DNA from: Massilia norwichensis
GTDB lineage: Bacteria > Pseudomonadota > Gammaproteobacteria > Burkholderiales > Burkholderiaceae_D
Assembly (NCBI RefSeq): GCF_024753245.1
Contig: NZ_JANUGX010000019.1
Coordinates: forward strand, 53,125-117,124
Direction: 5' to 3'
DNA: 64,000 nt
A program made the position numbers and the translations under genes. The number at the start of each line of letters is the position of its first letter. Within the stretch, counting starts at the first letter, position 1. The notes under the pieces were generated by a model. It ran no database searches, was not told the DNA's origin, and was given only the letters and a program-made list of their open reading frames with translations. Shown piece after piece: positions 41,859-51,600 of this stretch.

Positions 41859-42914
41859 GTGGATTACATTGCTGAGAACGACATGGACTCGCTTCTGAAA
41901 CACATGGTGGATATGACCGGCCACCGCGATCACGCGATGCTCGACATTTCCGTGATTTCGGCAGTGCAGGAACTGGCCGGCGCCGCGCAGACGCGCATCC
42001 TGAGCATTGCCACCGTGGCTGGACAGCAGTACCTGCGTTCCCGTGCATCGATCCAGGCCGGCGGCGAAGCGCGCCTGGAAGACGCCTACGACGGCGTTCT
42101 CGGAGAACCCCTGAGCCCGGAACTGGCGCGTTGCCTGGCCGAACACCGCCCCAGTGCGGAAGAAATCGGTGCCGACGGCTGCCGCATCCTGTGGTTACCC
42201 ATCTGGTTCGGCGACCAGGCCTGCACCTGCCTGGAGCTGCGCAACGACCAGCCCTTCTGCAGCGATACCATCCATACCGTCGGCGGCATCGTCGGCGTCT
42301 ACCGCAATTTCCAGAATCTGCTGGACTACAGCGAGCGCGACTCGCTGACCGGCCTGCTCAACCGCAAAACCTTCGACGACCAGCTGGCGCGCATGCTGCA
42401 CAGCGCCCACGAGCAGGACCCGCGCCTGCCCGGCTCGGCAGAGCGGCGCCATGCCCATGGCCCGGAAAAACAGTGGCTGGCGGTGGTCGACGTCGACCAC
42501 TTCAAGGCCGTCAACGACAAGTTCGGCCATTTGTACGGCGACGAAGTGCTGATCCTGATCGCCAATCTGCTGCAGTCTTCGTTCCGGGTCCAGGATCGGG
42601 TGTTCCGCTTCGGCGGCGAGGAATTCGTGGTGCTGCTGCGCTCCACTACGCTGGAAAACGCCTGGAAGATCATCGAGCGCTTCCGCACCAATGTCGAGAA
42701 CCACGAGTTCCCGCAGGTGGGCCGGGTGACGGTCAGCGTGGGTTTCGTGAGCATCAGCGCCTTCGAATCGCCGGTGGTCACCCTGGGGCACGCCGACCAG
42801 GCGCTGTACTACGCCAAGAGCAATGGCCGCAACCAGGCCTGCCACTACGACGACCTGGTCTCGCACGGTGTGCTGCAGGCGGTGACCTCGAACGACACCG
42901 CCGAGTTTTTCTAG
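41859..42914 (+). CDS. GGDEF-domain diguanylate cyclase with GAF-like N-terminus
   Basis: A 351-aa protein. The C-terminal half is a GGDEF domain with DSLTGLLNRKTF at its start, VDVDHFKAVNDKFGH, the active-site motif RFGGEEFVVLL and, five residues before it, RVQD (RxxD), the inhibitory cyclic-di-GMP site. The N-terminal 150 residues resemble a GAF-like sensory domain without membrane segments, so the protein is cytosolic. It should make cyclic-di-GMP under product inhibition. The start is a GTG at 41859; an ATG at 41883 (8 residues shorter) is equally possible. It ends 9 bases from the convergent HD-GYP gene. Confidence 0.93.
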   Translation: MDYIAENDMDSLLKHMVDMTGHRDHAMLDISVISAVQELAGAAQTRILSIATVAGQQYLRSRASIQAGGEARLEDAYDGVLGEPLSPELARCLAEHRPSAEEIGADGCRILWLPIWFGDQACTCLELRNDQPFCSDTIHTVGGIVGVYRNFQNLLDYSERDSLTGLLNRKTFDDQLARMLHSAHEQDPRLPGSAERRHAHGPEKQWLAVVDVDHFKAVNDKFGHLYGDEVLILIANLLQSSFRVQDRVFRFGGEEFVVLLRSTTLENAWKIIERFRTNVENHEFPQVGRVTVSVGFVSISAFESPVVTLGHADQALYYAKSNGRNQACHYDDLVSHGVLQAVTSNDTAEFF

Positions 42915-42923
42915 AAGCCCGGT

Positions 42924-44147
42924 TTACGACGCCAGCGCCATGAAGCGCATCGGGTCCACCTTCCACTTCTCGGGCGATTCGTGGCGCACGATCTTGTCGC
43001 CACCGCCGAAGCCGAGGCCGCGCGACAGGTCGACCGTCTCCGGCTTGATGTAGATCTGGCTCTTGGTGCTAAAGAACACGTTCACCTTCGGCGTGAGCAG
43101 GCTCGTCTCGTGCGGCTCGACCACCACGCCCAGGCGGCCGGATTCCAGCAGCACCAAGGTGCCGACCGGGTAGATGCCGACGCAGCGCATGAATTCCTGG
43201 GTCAGCGTCGGGTTGAAGTGGAACTTGCTCCACTCGTACATCTTGCGCAGCGCTTCCGCCGCCGGCATGCCCTTGTGGTAGCAGCGGTCGGCCGTGATCG
43301 CGTCGTAGACATCGACGATCGCCGCCATCTGCGCCAGCTCGCTGATCTGATCGGCGCCCTGGCGGTCCGGATAGCCGGTGCCGTCGCGCCGTTCGTGGTG
43401 GTGCAGCGTGATGTCGAGCGGGATCGCACCGATCTCCGGCGAGCGGCACAGGATGTCGTAGCCGTCCCTCGGGTGGCGGCGCACGATCTCGAACTCTTCG
43501 TCGGTCAGGCGGCCCGGCTTGTTCAGGATATGGTCCGGCACCAGCGCTTTACCGGTATCGTGCAGCAGGCCGCCGATGCCGGCCTGGTAGATGGTCTCGT
43601 CGTCCATCTTGCGCGAGCGGCAGAACGCGACCAGCAGCGTGCAGACGCTGACCGAATGCAGGAAGGTGTAATCGTCCTTGTTCTTGATGTACGACAGGCC
43701 CAGCAAGGCACTGGCGTTGCGCAGGATGGACGCCGTGATGTTCTCGACCACCGGCGACACCTTGTCCAGCTCCACCGCCTTGCCCAGGCGCGCATCCTGC
43801 ATCACGGTCTTGACCAGGCCCGCGGCCTGGCGCCGGATCGCGACGGCGCGGTCGAATTCCTCGGCCAGCGTGGTACGCAGCGGCGCCACCGGTTTGGCCG
43901 CGATCGCCGCCACTTCCGCCTCCACCACCGCCGCCGCTTCCTCGACGGTCGGGGCGTCGTCCACGTCCAGACCCTTGCCGCAGTCGATGGTCACACCGCG
44001 GATACCGGCATTGCGCACTTTGCGGATTTCATCTTCGCTGGTGATCACGAAGCGGTTACGGACGAAAGGATGTTCCATCCAGCCGCAATCGAGGTCGTGG
44101 ATGGCCATCCCCACTCGAAGCTGCGAGGAATCGATTTTCTTAAGCAT
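42924..44147 (-). CDS. HD-GYP cyclic-di-GMP phosphodiesterase with DUF3391 domain
   Basis: A 407-aa protein. The N-terminal DUF3391 domain (KKIDSSQLRVGMAIHDLDCGW) is followed by an HD-GYP domain with GGLLHDTGKALVP (HD), HPRDGYDIL, HHHERRDGTGYPDR (GYP) and DVYDAITADR. It should hydrolyse cyclic-di-GMP, opposing the convergent GGDEF enzyme. The ATG at 44147 is preferred to a TTG three codons earlier. No membrane segment is seen. Confidence 0.95.
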   Translation of the reverse strand: MLKKIDSSQLRVGMAIHDLDCGWMEHPFVRNRFVITSEDEIRKVRNAGIRGVTIDCGKGLDVDDAPTVEEAAAVVEAEVAAIAAKPVAPLRTTLAEEFDRAVAIRRQAAGLVKTVMQDARLGKAVELDKVSPVVENITASILRNASALLGLSYIKNKDDYTFLHSVSVCTLLVAFCRSRKMDDETIYQAGIGGLLHDTGKALVPDHILNKPGRLTDEEFEIVRRHPRDGYDILCRSPEIGAIPLDITLHHHERRDGTGYPDRQGADQISELAQMAAIVDVYDAITADRCYHKGMPAAEALRKMYEWSKFHFNPTLTQEFMRCVGIYPVGTLVLLESGRLGVVVEPHETSLLTPKVNVFFSTKSQIYIKPETVDLSRGLGFGGGDKIVRHESPEKWKVDPMRFMALAS

Positions 44148-44281
44148 GGGGATCAAACCGGGGTGTGTTAATCTCGCCGCGGAATCGGCGCGCTTTCAGT
44201 ATAGCAACTGTTCAGCTAGCCTGTTGCCACGCGTAAATTTTCTTACCTTTTGTGTATCCTTAAAGATACAGCCATTACCCA

Positions 44282-45217
44282 ATGGAATTGCGTCAGCTTC
44301 GCTACTTCGTCGCCATCGTCGATCACGGCTCGCTCTCGCGCGCGGCACTGGTGCTGCACGTGGCGCAGCCGGCGCTGACCCAGCAGCTGCGCCAGCTCGA
44401 GGACGAACTTGGCGCCCAACTGCTGCACCGCTCGGCCCAGGGCGTGGTCAGCACCGATGCCGGCAAGGTCTTTTACGAACATGCGCTGGCGATACTCAAG
44501 CAGGTGGCCGACGCCCAGGCAGCCGTCACCCAGTCGACCGAGCGGCCCTCCGGCAGCGTCACCCTCGGCCTGCCGCACAGCATCTCGGGTGCGCTGGCCT
44601 TGCCCCTGCTGACCGCGATCCGGCGGCGCTATCCTGAAATTACCCTGCAACTGACCGAGGAACTGACCGGCAACCTGGCCGAGCAGCTGCGTGCCGGCCG
44701 CGTCAACCTGGCCGTGCTGCTCGACGACGGCCAGCTGGCCAGCTTCGCCACCACCCCGCTGGTCGAGGAAGAACTGCGCTTCATCTGCCGTGCCGATGCG
44801 CCCTGGGGCGAAGGCCGCGACAGCCTCAGTCTGGCCGAAGCGCTGGAAGCGACCCTGATCCTGCCCGGCCTGCAGCACGGCGTGCGCCCGCGCATCGAAA
44901 GCACGGCGCGCGCCGCCGGCCTGCACACGCGCGACGTCATCGAAATCAACTCGATCGCGATCCTGAAATCGGCGATCCTGGCCGGCATGGGGGCGACCAT
45001 CCTGCCGGTGGCTCCGGTGCAGGCCGAGGTCGAGCGCGGGGCGATGCGCGCCCTGTCCATCCACAGCCCTTCGATCGCGCGCACGGTGGCGCTGTGCACT
45101 TCGAAGAACATCCCGCTGACGAACGCGGCGGCCGCCGTCAGCCGCCTGGTGGCGCAGGTGGCGCAAGAGCTATGCGCCAGCGGTGCCTGGATTGGAGCAA
45201 GAGCGCTCAACGCCTGA
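44282..45217 (+). CDS. LysR-family regulator (Nac/Cbl-like)
   Basis: A 311-aa LysR protein with the N-terminal HTH (MELRQLRYFVAIVDHGSLSR; VAQPALTQQLRQLEDELGAQ) and a periplasmic-binding-like effector domain (VTLGLPHSISGALALPLL; GRVNLAVLLDDG; KSAILAGMGATILPV). The Nac-like LRYFVAIVDHGS wording suggests the nitrogen-assimilation-control branch, but ligand and targets are unknown. It is divergent from the HD-GYP gene and lies just upstream of the cytochrome bd operon, whose own FNR site makes LysR control of cyd uncertain. Confidence 0.9.
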   Translation: MELRQLRYFVAIVDHGSLSRAALVLHVAQPALTQQLRQLEDELGAQLLHRSAQGVVSTDAGKVFYEHALAILKQVADAQAAVTQSTERPSGSVTLGLPHSISGALALPLLTAIRRRYPEITLQLTEELTGNLAEQLRAGRVNLAVLLDDGQLASFATTPLVEEELRFICRADAPWGEGRDSLSLAEALEATLILPGLQHGVRPRIESTARAAGLHTRDVIEINSIAILKSAILAGMGATILPVAPVQAEVERGAMRALSIHSPSIARTVALCTSKNIPLTNAAAAVSRLVAQVAQELCASGAWIGARALNA

Positions 45218-45228
45218 GTTCCCGGTAT

Positions 45229-45242
45229 TTGATTTGCATCAA
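45229..45242 (+). promoter_or_regulatory. Perfect FNR/ANR-type site before cydP-cydABX
   Basis: TTGATTTGCATCAA matches the FNR consensus TTGAT-N4-ATCAA without mismatch. Its centre lies near 45235.5. A TTATCC at 45264-45269 could be the -10 element, putting the start of transcription near 45276 and the site at about -41.5, the class II activator position. This predicts induction of cytochrome bd at low oxygen. Confidence 0.82.
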
Positions 45243-45298
45243 GGATTTTGCCATTTGGCAAAGTTATCCTTCTAGCATGCAATAGAAAGATGTAGCAC

Positions 45299-45508
45299 AT
45301 GAATACCGGTTCTTCTCCCGCCAGAGCGCCTCGTGAACGCCTGGCGCTGACGCTTTTCGTCACCATTGCCCTCAAGTGTCTGATCTTGTACGGCATCTGG
45401 CACGCCTTCTTCTCGCATCCGCAAACCAGGCACATGTTGCTGCCGGCGGCGCAGGTGGAACGCCACCTGTTCTCCGCGCCTGCGCGTCCCGATTTCTCCA
45501 ACAAATAA
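45299..45508 (+). CDS. cydP: CydP-like small subunit encoded before cydA
   Basis: A 69-aa protein with one membrane helix (LALTLFVTIALKCLILYGIWHAFF) after a basic N-terminus. The size, the K-x-L-x-LYGIW-x-FF pattern and the position 12 bases before cydA match the putative small subunit CydP of proteobacterial cyd operons. A role in assembly or stability of the oxidase is likely but not proven for the family. Confidence 0.75.
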   Translation: MNTGSSPARAPRERLALTLFVTIALKCLILYGIWHAFFSHPQTRHMLLPAAQVERHLFSAPARPDFSNK

Positions 45509-45520
45509 AACAGGTTCACC

Positions 45521-47116
45521 ATGCCTCCGCTCGACGACGTCGTAGCCCTGTCACGGCTACAGTTCGCAGCCACCGCGCTGTATCACTTCCTTTTCGTTCC
45601 ACTCACCCTGGGCCTGGCCTGGATCCTGGTGATCATGGAGTCGGTCTACGTCATGACCGGGCGCCAGATTTACAAGGACATGACCCAATTCTGGGGCAAG
45701 CTGTTCGGCATTAACTTCGCGATGGGAGTCACGACCGGCATCACCATGGAATTCCAGTTCGGCACCAACTGGGCCTATTACTCGCACTACGTGGGCGACA
45801 TCTTTGGCGCGCCGCTGGCGATCGAAGGCCTGATGGCCTTCTTCCTCGAGTCGACCATGGTCGGCCTGTTCTTTCTCGGCTGGGATCGCCTGTCGAAACG
45901 CAAGCACCTGTTCGTGACCTTCTGCGTGGCGCTCGGGTCGAGCCTGTCGGCGCTGTGGATCCTGATCGCCAACGGTTGGATGAACCACCCGGTCGGCGCC
46001 GAATTCAACTTCGACACCATGCGCATGGAGCTGGTCTCGATCGGTGAAGTCATCTTCAATCCGGTGGCGCAGGTGAAGTTCGTGCACACTGCGGCTGCCG
46101 GCTACGTGACCGCTTCGATGTTCGTGCTGGGCATCTCGGCGCTGTACCTGCTCAAGGCGCGCGACGTGCAGTTCGCGCTGCGCTCGTTTGCGATCGCCGC
46201 CGCGTTCGGCCTGGCATCCACCTTGTCGGTGATCGTGCTGGGCGACGAATCCGGCTACACGGCCGGCGAGGTCAACAGGGTGAAGCTTGCCGCCATCGAG
46301 GCGGCCTGGGAGAGCGAACCGGCGCCGGCGGGTCTGACCCTGTTCGGGCTGCCGGACGATGCGGCGCAGAAGACGCATTACGAGGTGAAAATCCCTTACG
46401 TGCTGGGCCTGATCGCGACCCGTTCCACCGATGGCATGGTGACTGGCATCAAGGAACTGCGTCTTGAAAACGAAGCCCGCATCCGCAAGGGCATGCAGGC
46501 CTATGCCGCCCTGCTGCGCCTGAAGGGTGGCGACAAATCGGCCGCAGCAAAGGCCGCCTTCGATGCGCTCAAGGGCGACCTCGGCTATGGCCTGCTGCTG
46601 AAGAAATACACACCGAACGTGGTCGACGCCAGCGAAGCGCAAATCAAACTGGCCGCCGCCGACACCATTCCGAAAGTGGCGCCGCTGTTCTGGTCCTTCC
46701 GCGGCATGGTCTTCCTCGGCTTCCTGTTCCTGTTCATCTTCGCCGCCGCGGTCTATTACATGGTTCGCCGCAAGCTCGCGCCTCAGCGCTGGCTGCTCAA
46801 GCTGTGCGTGATCGCGATCCCGCTGCCCTGGGTTGCCGCCGAACTCGGCTGGGTGGTGGCGGAATACGGCCGCCAGCCCTGGACCATCGCCGGCGTGCTG
46901 CCGACCCACCTGTCGGCCTCCAGCCTGACACCGGGCAGCCTGTGGTTCAGCCTGATCGGCTTCGTCGGTTTCTACACTCTGCTGCTGGTCATCGAGATGG
47001 GCCTGATGATCAAGTATGCCAGGCTGGGCCCGGCGAGCCTCCACACCGGCCGCTACCACGGCGAACTCAAGGGCGCAACACCGGCCCACCCTGCCGACGA
47101 CCAGATCGCCGCCTGA
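45521..47116 (+). CDS. cydA: Cytochrome bd ubiquinol oxidase subunit I
   Basis: A 531-aa integral membrane protein of standard CydA length: LSRLQFAATALYHFLFVPLTLGL at the start with the heme ligand histidine, FGTNWAYYSHYVGDIFGAPL, a long Q loop (about 240-390) and the GRQPW signature (EYGRQPWTIAGVLPTHLSAS). It holds hemes b558, b595 and d and oxidises quinol while reducing oxygen with high affinity. Part of cydP-A-B-X; cydB starts 18 bases after the stop. Confidence 0.97.
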   Translation: MPPLDDVVALSRLQFAATALYHFLFVPLTLGLAWILVIMESVYVMTGRQIYKDMTQFWGKLFGINFAMGVTTGITMEFQFGTNWAYYSHYVGDIFGAPLAIEGLMAFFLESTMVGLFFLGWDRLSKRKHLFVTFCVALGSSLSALWILIANGWMNHPVGAEFNFDTMRMELVSIGEVIFNPVAQVKFVHTAAAGYVTASMFVLGISALYLLKARDVQFALRSFAIAAAFGLASTLSVIVLGDESGYTAGEVNRVKLAAIEAAWESEPAPAGLTLFGLPDDAAQKTHYEVKIPYVLGLIATRSTDGMVTGIKELRLENEARIRKGMQAYAALLRLKGGDKSAAAKAAFDALKGDLGYGLLLKKYTPNVVDASEAQIKLAAADTIPKVAPLFWSFRGMVFLGFLFLFIFAAAVYYMVRRKLAPQRWLLKLCVIAIPLPWVAAELGWVVAEYGRQPWTIAGVLPTHLSASSLTPGSLWFSLIGFVGFYTLLLVIEMGLMIKYARLGPASLHTGRYHGELKGATPAHPADDQIAA

Positions 47117-47134
47117 CCTGACCGAGGAACCAAC

Positions 47135-48277
47135 ATGCTGTTCGACTACGAAACCTATAAACTCATCTGGTGGTGCTTCGTCGGCGTGCTGCTGGTCGGC
47201 TTTGCGCTGACCGACGGCTTCGACTTCGGCGTGGGCGTCGCCCTGCCCTTCGTCGGCCGCACCGATACCGAGCGCCGCGTCGTCATCAACACCATTGGCG
47301 CGACCTGGGAAGGCAATCAGACCTGGCTGGTCACCGCCGGTGGCGCCCTGTTCGCGGCCTGGCCGCTGGTGTATGCGGCGGCCTTCTCCGGCTTTTACAT
47401 CGCCATGCTGCTGTGCCTGTTCGCGCTGTTCTTCCGGCCGGTCGGCTTCGACTACCGCAACAAGATCCAGGACCCGCGCTGGCGCAGCAGTTGGGACTGG
47501 GCGCTGTTCGCCGGCGGCCTGATCCCGCCCGTCATCTTCGGCGTCGCCTTCGGCAACCTGCTGCAGGGCGTGCCGTTCCGCTACGACGACATGCTGCGCC
47601 TGGAATACACGGGCAGCTTTTTTGAATTGCTGAACCCCTTCGGCCTGCTGTGCGGCGTGCTGTCGCTGGCCATGCTGTCGATGCACGGCGCCACCTACCT
47701 GCAGCAGAAGACCGAAGGCGCAGTGGCCGAACGCGCCCGTCGCATGGCCATGGGTGCGAGCCTGCTCACCGCTGCCCTGTTCGTCGTCGGTGGTATCTGG
47801 ATCGCCATCGGCATCGAGGGTTACCGCATCGCCGCCATGCCGGATGCGAACAGCGTGTTCCTGCCGGCCGCCAAGACCGTCACCCGCGCCACCGGCGCCT
47901 GGATCGATAATTTCGGCCGCTGGCCGCTGCTGTGGATCCTGCCCGCACTGGGGATCGCCGGTGCCCTGCTGGCCTGCGCCTGCAGCGCCGCACGCCGCAG
48001 CCTGCCCGCCTTCCTGTCCAGCGGCCTGTCGGTGACCGGCGTGGTGGTCACCGCAGGCAGCGCCATGTTCCCGTTCGTGATGCCATCCTCGCTGGCCCCG
48101 GGCCACAGCCTGACTGCCTGGGATGCCGTGTCGAGCCACCGTACCCTGTCCGTGATGTTCTGGGTCGTGCTCGTGATGCTGCCCATCGTGGTTGCCTACA
48201 CCGGCTGGGTCTACCGCGTCATGCGTGGCAAGGTCACCAGCCAGCACATCGAAGACAACACCCACACCGCATACTGA
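47135..48277 (+). CDS. cydB: Cytochrome bd ubiquinol oxidase subunit II
   Basis: A 380-aa membrane protein of normal CydB length with the conserved start [19 protein letters not shown] followed by FDFGVG, then [21 protein letters not shown] and the [19 protein letters not shown] end motif. It stabilises CydA and the quinol oxidase heterodimer in the inner membrane. It is followed 29 bases later by cydX. Confidence 0.97.
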   Translation: MLFDYETYKLIWWCFVGVLLVGFALTDGFDFGVGVALPFVGRTDTERRVVINTIGATWEGNQTWLVTAGGALFAAWPLVYAAAFSGFYIAMLLCLFALFFRPVGFDYRNKIQDPRWRSSWDWALFAGGLIPPVIFGVAFGNLLQGVPFRYDDMLRLEYTGSFFELLNPFGLLCGVLSLAMLSMHGATYLQQKTEGAVAERARRMAMGASLLTAALFVVGGIWIAIGIEGYRIAAMPDANSVFLPAAKTVTRATGAWIDNFGRWPLLWILPALGIAGALLACACSAARRSLPAFLSSGLSVTGVVVTAGSAMFPFVMPSSLAPGHSLTAWDAVSSHRTLSVMFWVVLVMLPIVVAYTGWVYRVMRGKVTSQHIEDNTHTAY

Positions 48278-48306
48278 GCCGCAGCACGCATACGAAAGGA
48301 CAAACC

Positions 48307-48462
48307 ATGTGGTATTTCTCGTGGATTCTCGGCCTGGGCTTTGCCCTGACCGTCGCCATCATCAACGCCATCTGGCTGGAAACCAACTACGCCTTCGGCC
48401 AGCGTGACGAAGACCGAACGGTCGCGCGCTTCAAGAACGCGCGCAGGAAGAAAAAGCGCTGA
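48307..48462 (+). CDS. cydX: CydX, small subunit of cytochrome bd oxidase, with extended tail
   Basis: A 51-aa protein, MWYFSWILGLGFALTVAIIN then AIWLETNY, which is the canonical CydX/CbdX motif (MWYF-x-W-x-LG, E-x-N/Y). GAAAGGA precedes the ATG. CydX is usually nearer 37-40 residues; here a very basic tail (ARFKNARRKKKR) is added. It binds CydA and is needed for stable heme insertion. Confidence 0.93.
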   Translation: MWYFSWILGLGFALTVAIINAIWLETNYAFGQRDEDRTVARFKNARRKKKR

Positions 48463-48660
48463 GCGCTGCCGGCCTGCCGTGACCAACGGCGGGCCATCAT
48501 TTTTTCTTATACCCCCATCCCCATTCCGTATTTCCGTATACGTCAGCTTGTCTCTACACTGCCGGCCAAAGCTAAAAAAGCAGAATCCGGTCCGTTGCAG
48601 CCAGCGCCTACCCGGCGCGACGCCCGCCACGGTCCCACCTGAACACCATTTGGAGACATC

Positions 48661-51600
48661 ATGCCTGACACCATCCTGGGCCAGGGCGCGCCTGCGTCCG
48701 CCACGCCTGCCTCCCCGTCCGTCCCCGTAGCGCTGAAAGACGTCAGCCTCGACGACAAGTACACGGCCACCGCCGGCAAGATCTTCCTGTCCGGGATCCA
48801 GGCGCTGGTGCGCCTGCCGATGATCCAGAAGATCCGCGACGAAGCCGTGGGCCTGAACACGGCCGGCTTCATTTCGGGCTACCGCGGTTCGCCGCTCGGC
48901 GGCCTGGATGAAAACCTGTGGAAGGCCAAGGGCCACCTGGAAGCGAAGAGCATCCAGTTCGTGCCGGGCGTGAACGAAGACCTGGCCGCGACCGCCGTCT
49001 GGGGCACCCAGACCGTCGACCTGATCGGCCCGGCCAAGCACGACGGCGTGTTCGCCATGTGGTACGCCAAGGGCCCGGGTGTGGACCGCTGCGGCGACGT
49101 CTTCAAACACATGAACCACGCCGGCACCGCGAAAAACGGCGGCGTGCTGCTGGTGGCCGGCGACGACCACGGCGCCTACTCCTCGACCCTGCCGCACCAG
49201 TCCGACCACATCTTCGCCGCCTGCATGATCCCGGTACTGTATCCGTCGAACGTGCAGGAATACCTGGATCTCGGCGTGCACGGCTGGGCGATGTCGCGTT
49301 ACGCCGGCGTGGCCGTGGCCTTCAAGGCGCTGGCCGATACTGTCGAATCGAGCGCCTCGGTCGATGCCGATCCGTTCCGCGTCGACGTAAAAATCCCGCA
49401 GGACTTCGCGATGCCGGAAGGCGGCCTGAATACGCGTCTGTCCTCGGTGCCGCTGGGCCAGCAGGCGCGTACCCAGGAAGCGCTGATGCAGGACTACAAG
49501 ATCTACGCCGCCCTCGCCTACGCGCGCGAAAACAAACTGAATCGCGTGACCATCGACGGCCCGGACGCCAAGCTCGGCATCATCGCCTCCGGCAAATCCT
49601 ATGTCGACGTGCTGGAAGCGCTGGAAGAACTGGGCATCGACGAAGCGATGGCGGCCCAGGTCGGCCTGCGCCTGTACAAGGTCGCGATGATCTGGCCGCT
49701 GGAACCGGAAGGCGTGCGCGAATTCGCGCAGGGCCTGGAAGAGATCCTGGTGGTCGAAGAGAAGCGCCAGGTGGTCGAATACCAGCTCAAGGAACAGCTG
49801 TACAACTGGCGCGACGACGTCCGTCCGCACATCGTCGGCAAGTTCGACGACAAGGGCGAGTGGGTCGCGCCGCGCGGCGAGTGGCTGCTGCCGCCGAAAG
49901 CCGATTTCTCGGTGGCCCAGGTCGCGCGCGTGATCGCCGGCCGCATCGCGCGCCTGAACCTGGAAGACCGTACGCGCGACCTGATCAAGGCGCGCCTGGC
50001 CTTCCTGGAAGCCAAGGACGCGGTGCTGATGAAGGCCGTCACGACGCCCTTCCGCCCGGCCTTCTACTGCTCCGGCTGCCCGCACAATACCTCGACCAAG
50101 GTGCCGGACGGTTCCTTCGCGCTGGCCGGCATCGGCTGCCACGTGATGGCGACCTCGATCTACCCGGAGATGAACAAGCTGACCACCCACATGGGCGGCG
50201 AAGGCACGCCCTGGATCGGCCAGGCGGCGTTCTCGAAAGTGCCGCACGTATTCCAGAACCTGGGCGACGGCACCTACTTCCACTCGGGCTATCTGGCCAT
50301 TCGCGCGGCGATCGCGGCCAAGGTCAACATCACTTATAAAATCCTGTATAACGACGCGGTCGCGATGACCGGCGGCCAGCCGGTCGACGGCGTCACCTCG
50401 GTGCCGCTGATCGCCCAGCAGATGGCGGCCGAAGGCGTGAAACGCATCGCCCTCGTCACCGAAGATTTGTCGCGCTACGAAGATCGCTCGGCGCTGCCGG
50501 AACTGGTCACGATCCACGACCGCAAGCACATGGACGACATCCAGCGCGAGCTGCGCGAACTGCCGGGCGTGACGGTCCTGATCTACGACCAGACCTGCGC
50601 CGCCGAAAAGCGCCGCCGTCGCAAGAAGGGCGAGTTCCCGGACGTGGCGAAACGGATGGTGATCAACGAAGCCGTTTGCGAAGGCTGCGGCGACTGCGGC
50701 GTGCAGTCGAACTGCGTCTCGATCCTGCCGAAGGAGACCGAATTCGGCCGCAAGCGCGCCATCGACCAGTCGTCCTGCAACAAAGATTACTCGTGCGCGA
50801 AGGGCTTCTGCCCGAGCTTCGTGACCGTCGAAGGCGGCACGCTCAAGAAGAACAAGGCTGGCGTCGCCAAGTCCAAGGATGAAGACGATGGCTGGGGCGC
50901 GCTGCCGGCGCCGCTGCTGCCCTCGATCGCTGCGCCCTACAACATCCTGATCAACGGCATCGGCGGCACCGGCGTGATCACCGTCGGCGCGCTGATGGGC
51001 ATGGCCGCCCACCTGGAAGGCAAAGGCGCCTCGGTGCTGGACATGACCGGCATGAGCCAGAAGAACGGTTCCGTCACCTCGCACGTCAAGATCGCGGAAA
51101 CGCCGGAGCGCCTGCGCGCCCAGCGCATCGCCACCGGCGAAGCGGACCTGGTGCTGGGCTGCGACATGCTGACCGCCGGCGCCTCCGACGCCATCTCGAA
51201 GATGCGCCCGGGCCGCACCACGGTCGTGGTCAACCTGCACGAGCAGCCGACCGGCACCTTCGCCCAGCAGCGGGATTGGGAATTCCCGGCCGCGCAGGTG
51301 CGCTCGCTGATCGCCGAGGCGGTCGGCGGCGAATCGGGCGTCGACTTCATCGATGCCACCAAGCTGGCCACCGCGTTGATGGGCGACTCGATCGCCGCCA
51401 ACCTGTTCATGATGGGCTACGCCTGGCAGAAGGGCCTGATTCCGCTGTCGGAAGCCGCGCTGCTGCGCGCCATCGAACTGAACGGCGTGGCCGTCGCGTC
51501 GAACAAGCGCAGCTTCCTGTGGGGCCGCCGCGCCGCCGTCGACCTCAAGCGCGTCGAAAAGACCGCCACGCCAACCCAAGCCATCGTCGTGCAGATGCCG

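Noticed and set aside
45557..48265. 902-aa open frame on the minus strand opposite cydA/cydB
   Set aside because: Shadow frame, Gln/His/Gly-rich, no domain; the plus-strand genes have strong family motifs.
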